DNA from: a virus
Virus record (IMG/VR): IMGVR_UViG_3300036398_003730
Span: 1 to 64,000 of that record
Strand: one strand, 5' to 3'
Length of the DNA: 64,000 bases
This document shows positions 9,647-18,433 of the stretch, piece by piece. The number at the start of each line of letters is the position of its first letter. Position 1 is the first letter of the stretch. The notes below the pieces were generated by a model that had not been told where the DNA came from, searched no databases, and saw nothing but the letters and a program-made list of their open reading frames with translations. Position numbers and translations under genes: made by a program.

Positions 9647-10357
9647 ATGCCGAATGTCAATCTTACTAAGATGACTCAAAATCCCCCGCTTATAAAACAA
9701 TCCAGACTAAAAAGAGACTGGATGGACAACACATACAACAAACACGCCTACAGATGCTTGCCAATGACAACAGCAAATGTTCATGGTTGGGAGTTGATTC
9801 TTCCACAAGATGTTATAGTTCAATTAGATGCTCCAGACACTATTCCTAGAGTATTGAGCGGGGAAATGTTAGATGGAAGACCATTGGTTATGCCTTCTAT
9901 ATTAAATATAGTTTCATTCTGTACAAGTTGGATAATTAAAACTGAACCAGGTTACAGCACTTGGATAAGTGGATCGCCAAACCATGTTATTAATGGAGTA
10001 ATGCCTTTGTCAGCCTCTATACCTACAGATTGGTGGCCAGATGAATTTAATATGAATTGGTATATAACAAAAGTTGGAGAGCCAATAGTTTTTGAAAAAG
10101 GAACTCCATTTATGTTTTTTAATTTTTATAAAAATAATGATCTTTTAGACACTACTTTTACGATTGATGGAGTTTGGGAAAAAGAGGATCTTATGAAAGA
10201 AAGATCTGAATACTGGGAGGCAAAAGAAAAAAATAGGGTAGAAAATCCATGGAAATGGATGAACGGAATTAGAACTGGCTTGAACGAAAAAGGTGAGCAA
10301 ATAGGGCCAAAACATGATGGTCTCGAAAAACTAAATGAACCACATTTAGGTGAGTAA
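9647..10357 (+). CDS. conserved hypothetical protein, DUF6065-like
   Basis: The 236-residue protein has no 2OG ligand set. It is rich in Trp and Pro and contains HGWELILPQDV, IISxxxPGYSTWISGSPNH and PTDWWPDEFNMNW segments that suggest a cupin-like beta-sandwich. I associate this pattern with DUF6065-type proteins often found beside phage and bacterial oxygenases, but without a search the family name is tentative. One base separates it from the oxygenase upstream, which points to co-translation and a shared pathway. Confidence 0.6.
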   Translation: MPNVNLTKMTQNPPLIKQSRLKRDWMDNTYNKHAYRCLPMTTANVHGWELILPQDVIVQLDAPDTIPRVLSGEMLDGRPLVMPSILNIVSFCTSWIIKTEPGYSTWISGSPNHVINGVMPLSASIPTDWWPDEFNMNWYITKVGEPIVFEKGTPFMFFNFYKNNDLLDTTFTIDGVWEKEDLMKERSEYWEAKEKNRVENPWKWMNGIRTGLNEKGEQIGPKHDGLEKLNEPHLGE

Positions 10358-10420
10358 AAGCCTTAAAGCATTACTATTTATTTTGGCGCTCGCACCCTAT
10401 CAAAAATCCTTGGAGATATA

Positions 10421-10648
10421 ATGAATTTTAATTTACAAAATAGCGTTAAATTAGAAATTTTAAATAAAACAAAATTATTAATCGAACCTGTTTTATATGA
10501 AGAGCTTCTTCAAAACGGTTTTGACCCAGAGCAGTTTGATCCCGATACATTTGTCCCAGATGAAGATTCGATACACCATAGGGGTCTTTCATTGTTCCTT
10601 CAGAAATATCAAAATATAGTTAGAAAAATTAGTGAGCTTCAAGGTTAA
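10421..10648 (+). CDS. small acidic helical protein, paralogue A
   Basis: The 75-residue product begins after a GGAG site at 10411-10414. It has two predicted helices flanking a Phe-Asp-Pro-rich linker (FDPEQFDPDTF). The next gene and the one at 13669 have the same layout, so they look like a small paralogous family. Function unknown. Confidence 0.65.
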   Translation: MNFNLQNSVKLEILNKTKLLIEPVLYEELLQNGFDPEQFDPDTFVPDEDSIHHRGLSLFLQKYQNIVRKISELQG

Positions 10649-10650
10649 AT

Positions 10651-10887
10651 ATGAAATTCTCTCTCTCAAAAGAAGAAACAATTTTAGCAGTACAGAATAC
10701 TATTAAGCAACTAGAAAAAGAGCTAATACTCAAACTGGCTGCTGGTGGGATAGACTTTGAGGACTTTGATCCTGTTACCTTCCAATATAATCCAGACTCA
10801 GGTGTTCATTCTGGTATTGCAGTATTAGTTCAAAAAATTGACAACACAAAAGAAAAGCTTAATCAGTTAAAAGACAGTGACAATTAA
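10651..10887 (+). CDS. small acidic helical protein, paralogue B
   Basis: The 78-residue product shares the helix - FEDFDPVTF - helix layout with the gene just upstream (two-base gap), indicating tandem duplication. The C-terminal half could form a short coiled coil (VQKIDNTKEKLNQLK). Function unknown. Confidence 0.65.
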   Translation: MKFSLSKEETILAVQNTIKQLEKELILKLAAGGIDFEDFDPVTFQYNPDSGVHSGIAVLVQKIDNTKEKLNQLKDSDN

Positions 10888-11161
10888 TTTAGAACATAAT
10901 ATAGTAAATATTAATAAAATACAAATACATGCCGAGATAGAATCAGATATAATAAGTTCTGATTCTATTTTTGTTTTTATTTACCCTTTAGTTTTTAAGG
11001 TAAAAAAGAAAAAAATAAAACCAATAAAAATTACAAATCAAATAGCAATTTTTAATTTTGAATTAGATTTTGTTGGTAAAAATACAGTAAAAGTTTATGA
11101 AGACAAAGAATTAGTAAAAGAGTATGTGTATGAAAAAAACGATGCAGATGAACTTCGTTGA
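10877..11161 (+). CDS. small hypothetical protein
   Basis: A GTG start at 10877 overlaps the end of the preceding gene by 11 bases. The 94-residue product is Ile/Lys-rich with alternating hydrophobic residues, suggesting a beta-sandwich. Its end overlaps the start of the acyltransferase-like gene, consistent with translational coupling. It is not recognised as any family. Confidence 0.55.
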   Translation: MTINLEHNIVNINKIQIHAEIESDIISSDSIFVFIYPLVFKVKKKKIKPIKITNQIAIFNFELDFVGKNTVKVYEDKELVKEYVYEKNDADELR

Positions 11162-12482
11162 CTATAAATTTTATAGCGATAAAAATAACAAAAAAAACGC
11201 AATCGTTGGTGGATTATTTAAATTTGATAATACAGAAAAGCTACCATTTAAAGAAAAAATTATAGAAAACTTAAATAAAAGAATTAATATTTATCCCATA
11301 CTTTCTAGTAAAATTGTAGAAAGTAAGATAAAAAATGACTACCCATATTATGTTACGGATAAAAATTTTAATATTAATAATCACGTTTTTGAATATAATG
11401 TTTTTTCTCAAGAAGAATTTAATACTCTAGTTAAAAAAATATGGATCAAAGAAATACAATTAGATAAACCTCTTTGGGAGTATCATATTATAAATTATTC
11501 AAAAAATACATACGTACTTAGAAGATGTCATCACGCTATGGGTGATGGCACTCAGCTTTCAGAGTCAGCTGCTTTTTCAGATTATTTTAAAGATAGAAAA
11601 AAAATCAACAATTTAAATACCGTTTCAAAAAAAAGATCCTACTTTAATAAATCAATTAAAATTTTAAAAATGTATTATTTGTTTTTAAAAGGATTTATTA
11701 CAAAAAATAATAAACAAACAAAAATCAAACAATTTAAAAGAGAAAATATATACAGAGGTGAGTGGAGAAATAAAAAAGAGTATTCATTAGATTTTAGTTT
11801 TGTTAAATTTAATTTAAATGAAATTGAATCGTATCTCAAAGATAAATCTATATCTACTCTTGAGTTTTCTTTTTTATTAGAAACATTGTGCTATCAAGGA
11901 ATATTGGGTGAAAAAGTTGTAGAAAAAAAAGATCTTATTTCTTTAATCCCAAGAAGTTATGGTGACATTAAGCACTATGGAAATGAAATTATTACGTTAA
12001 TGGTAGATGTGCCAACCTCAGAAGTTTCTATTGATAAAGCAATAATGCGTATTAAACAATCAATTGGCAATCAAACACACATGCTAAACACAAGTGCCCA
12101 CAAAGACTACGCAAAGGCTTTTAGGACCAATCCAAATATATCTTCAGCACAAAAAGGTTTTAGATATGCAAACATGTGCGACTGGAACGGTAAAAAAAAG
12201 ATACCAAAATACAAAAAAGATTTCTTTCCTATAGCAACATCTACTACTTATTTTAATGTTGATATTTTATCTAAAACTACTGTTCATGGAAAGAAAATAG
12301 AAGAATCCTACGGTATTAGTATGCCGATAAGTGTTCCTGGATCAATAGGTGTAACACTTCATTTTAGAAAACAAAATGATTACCTTTATGTAGGTATTAC
12401 TTCTTTTAAAGAAATTTTTAGTGCAGACAAAGTAAAAGAAAGTTTAATCAATTCATTCAATAGGATAAAAGCTCTTGCATGA
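11124..12482 (+). CDS. WS/DGAT-like (condensation-fold) acyltransferase
   Basis: The protein (up to 452 residues; ATGs at 11124, 11130, 11142 and 11148 are all possible starts) contains H136-H137-A-M-G-D141-G142, matching the HHxxxDG active site of wax-ester synthase/diacylglycerol acyltransferases and condensation domains. The LDKPLWEYHII segment just before it is the family's PLDRPLWE motif. The C-terminal half (PRSYGD..., SVPGSIGVTLHF, YVGITSFKEIFSADKVKESLI) resembles the WS/DGAT C-terminal domain. The family transfers an acyl-CoA acyl group to an alcohol. The stop overlaps the P450 start (ATGA). Lysine- and AT-rich composition is stronger than in the structural genes. Such a gene in a phage is unusual. 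Confidence 0.75.
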   Translation: MCMKKTMQMNFVDYKFYSDKNNKKNAIVGGLFKFDNTEKLPFKEKIIENLNKRINIYPILSSKIVESKIKNDYPYYVTDKNFNINNHVFEYNVFSQEEFNTLVKKIWIKEIQLDKPLWEYHIINYSKNTYVLRRCHHAMGDGTQLSESAAFSDYFKDRKKINNLNTVSKKRSYFNKSIKILKMYYLFLKGFITKNNKQTKIKQFKRENIYRGEWRNKKEYSLDFSFVKFNLNEIESYLKDKSISTLEFSFLLETLCYQGILGEKVVEKKDLISLIPRSYGDIKHYGNEIITLMVDVPTSEVSIDKAIMRIKQSIGNQTHMLNTSAHKDYAKAFRTNPNISSAQKGFRYANMCDWNGKKKIPKYKKDFFPIATSTTYFNVDILSKTTVHGKKIEESYGISMPISVPGSIGVTLHFRKQNDYLYVGITSFKEIFSADKVKESLINSFNRIKALA

Positions 12483-13642
12483 ATGCTATAGAATTAGATT
12501 TAAGAGATCAAGAAAATATTCTTGAAACAATAAGAAAGCAAAATCCGGTACTAAAAATTTCGGAAAACTATTGGCTTATAACCGGTTATGATCAGGTTAA
12601 AAGTTTTATAAGAAATCCTTATTTAGTTAGGCAAATGAAGGAATCTTATCAAGAAAACTATATTCATAGCCTTTTAAATTTAGACGGAGAAGAACATGCA
12701 AAGTATAGAAAAATATTAAACCCATTTTTTTCTAACTCTTCTGTAGATCAAATTGAAAATAATATTGAAAATAACGTTAAAAAAACTTTTAAATCATTAA
12801 AAAACAAAAGTCAATTTGACCTAGTTTCGGATATTGCCTTCCCTATTCCATTTTACTCTATATGTGAAATATTAGGGGTAGAAATTATTCCTGAAGAAGA
12901 TCATTCATTTATAGCAAACTGGACAAATGATGCCATGTTAGTTCTTAATAATTATCTTTCAAAAGAAGACTATCAAAAACATTCTGAAGGAACAGAAAAG
13001 GTTTTTACCTACCTTGTAAACATGTTATATGGCACTAAGTATAAGAAAAAAGAAACTGGCGTTTTTAAATATTTAAAAAGCTACACAGATGGTGGAGATA
13101 GTCTTAGTAATGAAGAAATAATATCTCTTTGTATAATGCTATTTATAGGTGGGTTTGAAACAAATCTAAACACTTTTACATCCTTAGCATATGAGTTTGT
13201 AAAAGACAAAGACATGGCAAACAATGTGCTTTCCAGCATAGAGGAAAAAAATACGATAGAAGAACTATTTAGGCACTCTTCTAGTTTGAATTTTATTACA
13301 AGAAGAGTTTCTAGAGATATTAAGATCGATGGGTTTAGCCTCGTTAAAAATGAGTACGTTATACTACATATAGCGTCAGCAAACAGAGATTCTTTAATGT
13401 TTAAAAACGCTCATAAAATTATTCCATCAAGAAATAATTCAAATATGCATCTAGCTTTTGGGGGCGGCCCTCACTACTGCTTAGGGGCAGGTCTTTCTAG
13501 GTTTCAGGTAAAGGTAATTGTAAAAGAATTTATTAAAAATATGAATAGCAGATGTTATTTTTCGTCCCTTCCAACTAAGAATAAAAGTACTTCCATGAAT
13601 GGGTATAGGGAAATGATTTTAAATGATTACTATATTCAATAA
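12479..13642 (+). CDS. cytochrome P450
   Basis: The 387-residue protein has the full P450 signature set: HAKYR in the C-helix (H73...R77), I-helix GGFET (224-228), the ExxR motif E262-L-F-R265 and the haem-binding loop FGGGPHYCLG with Cys334 as thiolate ligand. It is slightly shorter than typical bacterial P450s and has no membrane anchor, so it should be a soluble class I type enzyme depending on host ferredoxin and reductase; none is encoded here. Its ATG overlaps the acyltransferase stop, implying coupled translation and a shared substrate. Phage P450s are rare. Confidence 0.93.
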   Translation: MNAIELDLRDQENILETIRKQNPVLKISENYWLITGYDQVKSFIRNPYLVRQMKESYQENYIHSLLNLDGEEHAKYRKILNPFFSNSSVDQIENNIENNVKKTFKSLKNKSQFDLVSDIAFPIPFYSICEILGVEIIPEEDHSFIANWTNDAMLVLNNYLSKEDYQKHSEGTEKVFTYLVNMLYGTKYKKKETGVFKYLKSYTDGGDSLSNEEIISLCIMLFIGGFETNLNTFTSLAYEFVKDKDMANNVLSSIEEKNTIEELFRHSSSLNFITRRVSRDIKIDGFSLVKNEYVILHIASANRDSLMFKNAHKIIPSRNNSNMHLAFGGGPHYCLGAGLSRFQVKVIVKEFIKNMNSRCYFSSLPTKNKSTSMNGYREMILNDYYIQ

Positions 13643-13668
13643 AGCGTATTTAAGGAAAATGGTTTAAA

Positions 13669-13902
13669 ATGTCCCAATTAGAAAAGGCAATTTTATTAAA
13701 AGAGCGTATAGTTTATGAACTCGCCATTGCGCTAGGTATAGATCCAGACAATGAGGACATCGATCAAATAGAAATACCAGAATCATTTACTACCGAAGTT
13801 CTTCCTTTTACACAAAGCTCTAGACATAATATATATGTAGCCTTAAAAAGAAATTACCAAGTTCTTAAAAAAATGAAAGAGAGTTTAAATAGTGTCCAAT
13901 AA
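13669..13902 (+). CDS. small helical protein, paralogue C
   Basis: The 77-residue product has an N-terminal helix, an acidic linker (IDPDNEDIDQIEIPESF) and a C-terminal basic helix, the same layout as the small proteins at 10421 and 10651. It overlaps the next gene by 11 bases. Function unknown. Confidence 0.6.
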   Translation: MSQLEKAILLKERIVYELAIALGIDPDNEDIDQIEIPESFTTEVLPFTQSSRHNIYVALKRNYQVLKKMKESLNSVQ

Positions 13903-14089
13903 AGAATACGATGAAAATTATTTAAATAAATTTGTAGTCGAACACGAAGATGGAGAAGTTCAAGAAATTGACATACAACAACAAAGGCATATATTACTAG
14001 ATGGTTCAACTTATAAGTGTCATATTCACGAAATAGATGATACAATGTTTACTGGAAAAGACTCATTTAGTGATGAGGAAATTGATTAA
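13892..14089 (+). CDS. small acidic hypothetical protein
   Basis: A GTG start at 13892 overlaps the preceding stop. The 65-residue product is strongly acidic, with two His-containing stretches and a DSFSDEEID tail. It is placed in a run of tightly packed small genes (two-base gap to the next). No family recognised. Confidence 0.5.
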   Translation: MSNKEYDENYLNKFVVEHEDGEVQEIDIQQQRHILLDGSTYKCHIHEIDDTMFTGKDSFSDEEID

Positions 14090-14091
14090 AT

Positions 14092-14373
14092 ATGAAATAC
14101 AACCAACAAAACCATAAACAACAATTAGAAAACTCAATGCTTGCTATCCTAGCATTATTGGGTATAGATCAGTCAAGAGTGTACGATGTTACATTTAGGG
14201 AAATTAGAATAAAACTAAATGAACTATATCCAGCTACAGCAGTTCCCGTAGAAAGCAATATCGAGTACGATGCTACAAAGGCTTTGATAAGAGATAGAAA
14301 AAGAATTTTTAACGCAGCTAGATATACAATTTATGGTCTAGCAACTATTAAGAATAGAGAAAACAATGTCTAG
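14092..14373 (+). CDS. small hypothetical protein
   Basis: The 93-residue helical product (LENSMLAILALLGIDQSRVYDVTFREIRIKL) may be a distant member of the small paralogous family at 10421/10651/13669, sharing the GID...F pattern. It overlaps the following gene by eight bases. Confidence 0.55.
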   Translation: MKYNQQNHKQQLENSMLAILALLGIDQSRVYDVTFREIRIKLNELYPATAVPVESNIEYDATKALIRDRKRIFNAARYTIYGLATIKNRENNV

Positions 14374-15142
14374 TGATATCGGCTTTAGTCCAATCTCAGT
14401 TGCAATAAAAGCAAACAAGCTTTCGAAAAGTAAATTTCATGAGATGATGCCCAGTCAAGAAGTTGCTGAGAGATGTAAGAAAATATTTGAATATGAAAAA
14501 AATGATCTCTCATTAGATAGATCCAATCAGGCTATAGGTTTGCCTCCAAGTTTTTTGCATTCCCACGAAGTAATATCATATTCTTCTCAACTGGATCAAC
14601 CAAAAAACTCTTATGCCCTTGCTGCTATTGAAAGCCAGGCAAATAATATTGAAATGATACTAACCCTTATGAAGCCTTCTGTTATAACGATCTTTAGTAA
14701 TCCAGTGCATACTTGGAGTTATGATTATTTAAATAGTTTTGGTTTTACAAAAGTCTATGTTCCAAATGATGAAAACTTATTTAGAGCAGAAAATATCCTA
14801 GAAATGAAAGAGTGTCCTTTTCAAGTTCTCAATAAAGAAACACTATTAAATGGAGAAGTTCCAGCTGATACTGACGTTCTTTATGCAGATGCAACAGATT
14901 TGGCTTCTTATGTTGATGTAGATATTCTTCGCAATTTATTTACTAACATGAAAAGTGGTTCAATAATTATATTAATTAATATAAATGATCATTTTTCCTA
15001 CTATGCCAATGGTGAAGAGTTTGACGAAAATAAAATGGATCATCCACATTTTGATATAAATGAAACAATTAGAACATTAGATAATTGCTACGCGTATCAC
15101 GTTGGAACAACGTCAGGTTTTTGTGTTATTATTAAAAAATGA
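14366..15142 (+). CDS. hypothetical protein, possible Rossmann-like fold
   Basis: The 258-residue product is not recognised. Alternating strand and helix pattern around residues 90-215 (SVITIFSNP, VYVPND, DVLYADATDLASY, SGSIIILININDHF) is reminiscent of a Rossmann/methyltransferase-like fold, but no glycine-rich SAM motif is evident. It overlaps both neighbours by a few bases and sits directly before an oxygenase, so it probably acts in the same pathway. Confidence 0.5.
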   Translation: MSSDIGFSPISVAIKANKLSKSKFHEMMPSQEVAERCKKIFEYEKNDLSLDRSNQAIGLPPSFLHSHEVISYSSQLDQPKNSYALAAIESQANNIEMILTLMKPSVITIFSNPVHTWSYDYLNSFGFTKVYVPNDENLFRAENILEMKECPFQVLNKETLLNGEVPADTDVLYADATDLASYVDVDILRNLFTNMKSGSIIILININDHFSYYANGEEFDENKMDHPHFDINETIRTLDNCYAYHVGTTSGFCVIIKK

Positions 15143-15810
15143 TAGTAAAAGATAATTTCTTAGACAAACAACTTTATTACGATGTTTTAAATGACTGCAA
15201 TTTTTTTCCTGCTTCAATGGGTGATTCAGACAGAGTAGCTGGGCAAGTAAATAGTTACCATTATGAAAAATCAGATTGCTATGCACCATATATGTTTTGG
15301 GATGGATGGTGGAGATCTCCTGCGAACACATTAAAAAAGAAAGTTGTTCAAAAGATTTGGGAAAATAATATAAATTATCCATTGGATGACATACTTGGAA
15401 TAGAGTATTGGACTAGAACATTTAAGGCAGGTCAGTACTTGAGCTATCATGTTGACGAAGATACATTTTTGTACGAAAAAGAAAAAGTGTTTTCTGGGCC
15501 AATATCTGGATCAGTTTATTACGGTAAAGATAATCCAAATGGAGGATTCTTAGAAATACACAATAGATCAATAAAAGAAAAAACACACAATGCTCTTGAA
15601 CACGATAGCATGCAACATTATATAGTTGAGATTAATGAGAGAGAACGTATAGCATATAAAGGAAATAGATTAGTAATATTCGACTCTGGGCATGTAGTAC
15701 ATAATGCTACCGCAGCAAAGTCAGGAATTAGACAAGTCATGGTTACAAACGTTTGGCATAAAGATAATCCACCTTTAGCTCTGGAGTTAGGAACCTTTTA
15801 TCATGAATAG
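15139..15810 (+). CDS. 2OG-Fe(II) oxygenase
   Basis: The 223-residue protein has H104-V-D106, H185 or H188 and R198 in the correct order and spacing for a 2OG-Fe(II) double-stranded beta-helix enzyme. Before the distal His it has GNRLVIFDSGHVVHNA, as in P4H-like proteins that act on peptide or small-molecule substrates. It overlaps the preceding and following genes by 4-8 bases, so it belongs to a translationally coupled set. Substrate unknown. Confidence 0.8.
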   Translation: MIVKDNFLDKQLYYDVLNDCNFFPASMGDSDRVAGQVNSYHYEKSDCYAPYMFWDGWWRSPANTLKKKVVQKIWENNINYPLDDILGIEYWTRTFKAGQYLSYHVDEDTFLYEKEKVFSGPISGSVYYGKDNPNGGFLEIHNRSIKEKTHNALEHDSMQHYIVEINERERIAYKGNRLVIFDSGHVVHNATAAKSGIRQVMVTNVWHKDNPPLALELGTFYHE

Positions 15811-16408
15811 TATTTTTAAGCATAATCTAATTAATATCGACGTATTTGCATGCCCGATTAAAGACGTAGATAATGAAAAAATTATTTCTGAAATCAACGA
15901 CTATTCAGAAGAAATAGATAAAAAATTTAAAGATTCATATTTAAAAACACATAATCACACCCACTATGAAGATAGAAAATATCCAAAAACAAAAGAATGT
16001 GAAAAATTAAAACTAATAATTTCAAATAAAGTTGATGAAGTTTTAAATAAAAAAATGAAAATAGAATCTATATGGACACTAACACTGAACAAAGGTCAAT
16101 CAGTTTCATACCATAGTCATAAATCAAATTCCCACTTACATCCTATTGATTATTATTCAGTAGCATACTATCCTAGCGCTCCAAATGGAAGCGCAAATCT
16201 TTTATTTCATACAACTGCATTTAGCCAAATAGATTCTATAAGTAGCATTAAGCCAGAGACAGGCATGTTACTGATATTTAATTCATTTATTCCACACATG
16301 ACAGATAGGCATAATTCACCCATTCCTAGGGTGGTTGTAAGTGCAAACTTTTCTCCAATCAATCCAAATACAAAAGTCGTTCCAGATTGGTCGGCATATG
16401 ATGTATAA
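15803..16408 (+). CDS. putative 2OG-Fe(II) oxygenase (PF13759-like)
   Basis: The 201-residue product carries SYHSHKSNSHLHP (His104, 106, 111, 113), SVAYYPSAPNGSANLLF, H165 and R176 (IPHMTDRHNSPIPRVVV). The pattern fits the 'putative 2OG-Fe(II) oxygenase' family, in which the first motif is His-rich. Which of the four N-terminal His residues is the ligand is unclear, and the expected acidic ligand is not obvious, so activity is less certain than for its neighbours. Confidence 0.65.
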   Translation: MNSIFKHNLINIDVFACPIKDVDNEKIISEINDYSEEIDKKFKDSYLKTHNHTHYEDRKYPKTKECEKLKLIISNKVDEVLNKKMKIESIWTLTLNKGQSVSYHSHKSNSHLHPIDYYSVAYYPSAPNGSANLLFHTTAFSQIDSISSIKPETGMLLIFNSFIPHMTDRHNSPIPRVVVSANFSPINPNTKVVPDWSAYDV

Positions 16409-16425
16409 TAACAGTAAACTATAGA

Positions 16426-16713
16426 ATGGATTTTTTTATGTATGGACCATGGAAGTGTTTAGTTGAAACTCCATTTGGAGAAGAGTCATATGATATTATC
16501 TTAAATAACGACACTGCGCTATTTAAGCACCACACTGGTGATGTTTTTGCAGATATAGTGTCTTATACAGGGGATAGTTTTTTCCTTCAAAAAAAATTAG
16601 ATACCCCAATATATTGTAGATTGTTAGTTAGTGGTTATCTAAAAGATGAGAATATTGAAGGTTCAATTACCATAGACGATTACTTGCAGCTTAATTTTAG
16701 GGGAACTAGATGA
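16426..16713 (+). CDS. small beta-rich hypothetical protein
   Basis: The 95-residue product (MDFFMYGPWKCLVETPFGEESYDIILN...) has an alternating hydrophobic pattern typical of a small beta-barrel. It overlaps the glutathione-peroxidase-like gene by four bases (ATGA). It has no recognised family or signal peptide. Confidence 0.5.
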   Translation: MDFFMYGPWKCLVETPFGEESYDIILNNDTALFKHHTGDVFADIVSYTGDSFFLQKKLDTPIYCRLLVSGYLKDENIEGSITIDDYLQLNFRGTR

Positions 16714-17330
16714 TATTATCAGCTTACGACGCAGAAATTAAAAGCCTTGATGGTGAGAATGGTTTCTTGAGTCAATTTAAAGGAAAAACAACTTTAATAG
16801 TAAACATAGCTAGTAAAGCTGGGTATTCTCCCAAGTGCTCAAATTTGTGGTCATATGCAAGAACTTCTAGGCAGTTATGGCAGCTGGAATCAGTTCATAG
16901 GGAGTTTATGGATAGGGGTTTTTCGGTTATTGCATTTCCATGTAATCAGTTTGGAAAAATGGATCCACTATCTGACGGAGAAATTAGTTCTTTTATTAAG
17001 AAAAATTATCCATTTGTAACATTTCCAATTGGACAAAAAATAGAAGTAAATGGCAAAAATGAACATGAACTATACTCTTTTTTAAAAGGAGCAGAAAAAA
17101 GATCTTATTCAGACTCAAAAGCAGATGCATCTCAATCTGCTGCTGAAGGTCAAAACCTAGCGGGTCAAGCAATAGCAAGAATATCTAATAATTATGAAAA
17201 ATTTCTAGTTTCTAAAGATGGTATAATGTTAGCTAGATTCAATTGGCAAGACATGCCACTAGATGAAGAGCCTAGGGTAATGGGCGCAGGATGGACAATA
17301 AGAGAAGCAATAGATGAGGTATTGGGATGA
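16710..17330 (+). CDS. glutathione-peroxidase-like protein, catalytic residues altered
   Basis: The 206-residue protein matches the GPx family over its length: TTLIVNIASKAGYSP (residues 27-41), FPCNQFG (76-82), VTFPIGQKIEVNGKN and NNYEKFLVSKDG. The peroxidatic Cys (ASKCG in relatives) is Ala37, and the catalytic Trp of WNFxKFL is Asn. Gln80 and the following Asn are retained. Cys43, six residues after the usual site, and Cys78 remain. It is probably not a standard peroxidase; it could use a shifted Cys or serve as a binding or structural protein. It overlaps neighbours by four bases on each side, inside the oxygenase cluster. Confidence 0.8.
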   Translation: MILSAYDAEIKSLDGENGFLSQFKGKTTLIVNIASKAGYSPKCSNLWSYARTSRQLWQLESVHREFMDRGFSVIAFPCNQFGKMDPLSDGEISSFIKKNYPFVTFPIGQKIEVNGKNEHELYSFLKGAEKRSYSDSKADASQSAAEGQNLAGQAIARISNNYEKFLVSKDGIMLARFNWQDMPLDEEPRVMGAGWTIREAIDEVLG

Positions 17331-18433
17331 ACGAAAATGATCAAAGACGTAGCACAACTCCGTATCCCGTTTCGCCCACGATAGGGGAAACAGAGCTTAA
17401 AGAAATAGGAGATCTTGAGACCATAGTTATGGCTCCAGGAATAGTTGTTTTTAGAAACGCTTTTCAAATGGATCAAAATTTGGTTTTAGATTACATAGAC
17501 TCAGAAGCAGAAGCTGCACACAGAGGTAGATGGACATGGGTAACGGGGGAAGATGGTGAGAAATATGGAATTAATGAAGATGGATTCAAGTATAATGAAA
17601 AAGACGTTCCATATACTCCAGTAAGAATTCTATCTCCAGTAAACCCCAATACCGAAGAAAGAATAAAAGAGTTTTTTATTTACCTAGAAGATCAAATATA
17701 TAAATCACTTATAAAGTATATAGACCATTATCCCCTAATGTTGGGCAGTATCTGGTGGAAAACAAGAGGTCATATTCTTAGATATACAGACGGAGGAATA
17801 TTGGGTTGCCATGCGGATAATGACACTAACTATAAGGTCAGCAAGGGGATTAGATATATGCCAAGGGGGATGATGGCCTCTAGACAAACATGCGGTGCAT
17901 TAGTGTATTTTAATGATTGTGTTGAATCAAAAGAAGAATTAAATGAAAAGAATTTTATGGGTGGACATCTAAAGTTTGTCCACCTCAATGTTTCATATAA
18001 ACCACAAAAAGGTGACATAATATTTTTCCCAACAAATTATTTAGCTGCACATGAAGTTGAAAAAATGGGAGACGGAGTGAGATACACATATCTTACATTC
18101 TTCGGACAAGGTGCAAGCGAGGCTCAAACAAACATTTTAATATCAGAAGCAGATCAAAGTTTTGAGTGGTGTCCCCCAGTTTGGATGGACAACATTTATG
18201 ATGATTATGAAATGTATTGTAAATCGCCATTTTCAATGTACAGTGAGCACAATGCTCAAAAAAGTGGCGTTGAAATGGGATGGAATCCTATTTATCAAGT
18301 AAGAAACGTTACGCAATATGCGGAAACATCAAATGTAGAGTTTGTAGAAAAATCAAACAATGAACAAATGACTGGTAAAGCATGTGACGGTCAGCCAGAG
18401 GTAAATATACAATATGTCAATAAAATATCATAA
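17327..18433 (+). CDS. 2OG-Fe(II) oxygenase with C-terminal extension
   Basis: The 368-residue protein shows SIWWKTRGHILRY, H162-A-D164, MGGHLKFVH, H242 and R252, a full P4H-type ligand set. Beyond the catalytic domain (to about residue 265) it has a roughly 100-residue extension with conserved-looking aromatic residues (WCPPVWMDNIYDDYEMY) that the neighbouring paralogues lack. It is one of four related enzymes between 17.3 and 21.6 kb sharing the WW(K/R)...GHI motif. Start overlaps the GPx-like stop (ATGA). Confidence 0.87.
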   Translation: MNENDQRRSTTPYPVSPTIGETELKEIGDLETIVMAPGIVVFRNAFQMDQNLVLDYIDSEAEAAHRGRWTWVTGEDGEKYGINEDGFKYNEKDVPYTPVRILSPVNPNTEERIKEFFIYLEDQIYKSLIKYIDHYPLMLGSIWWKTRGHILRYTDGGILGCHADNDTNYKVSKGIRYMPRGMMASRQTCGALVYFNDCVESKEELNEKNFMGGHLKFVHLNVSYKPQKGDIIFFPTNYLAAHEVEKMGDGVRYTYLTFFGQGASEAQTNILISEADQSFEWCPPVWMDNIYDDYEMYCKSPFSMYSEHNAQKSGVEMGWNPIYQVRNVTQYAETSNVEFVEKSNNEQMTGKACDGQPEVNIQYVNKIS

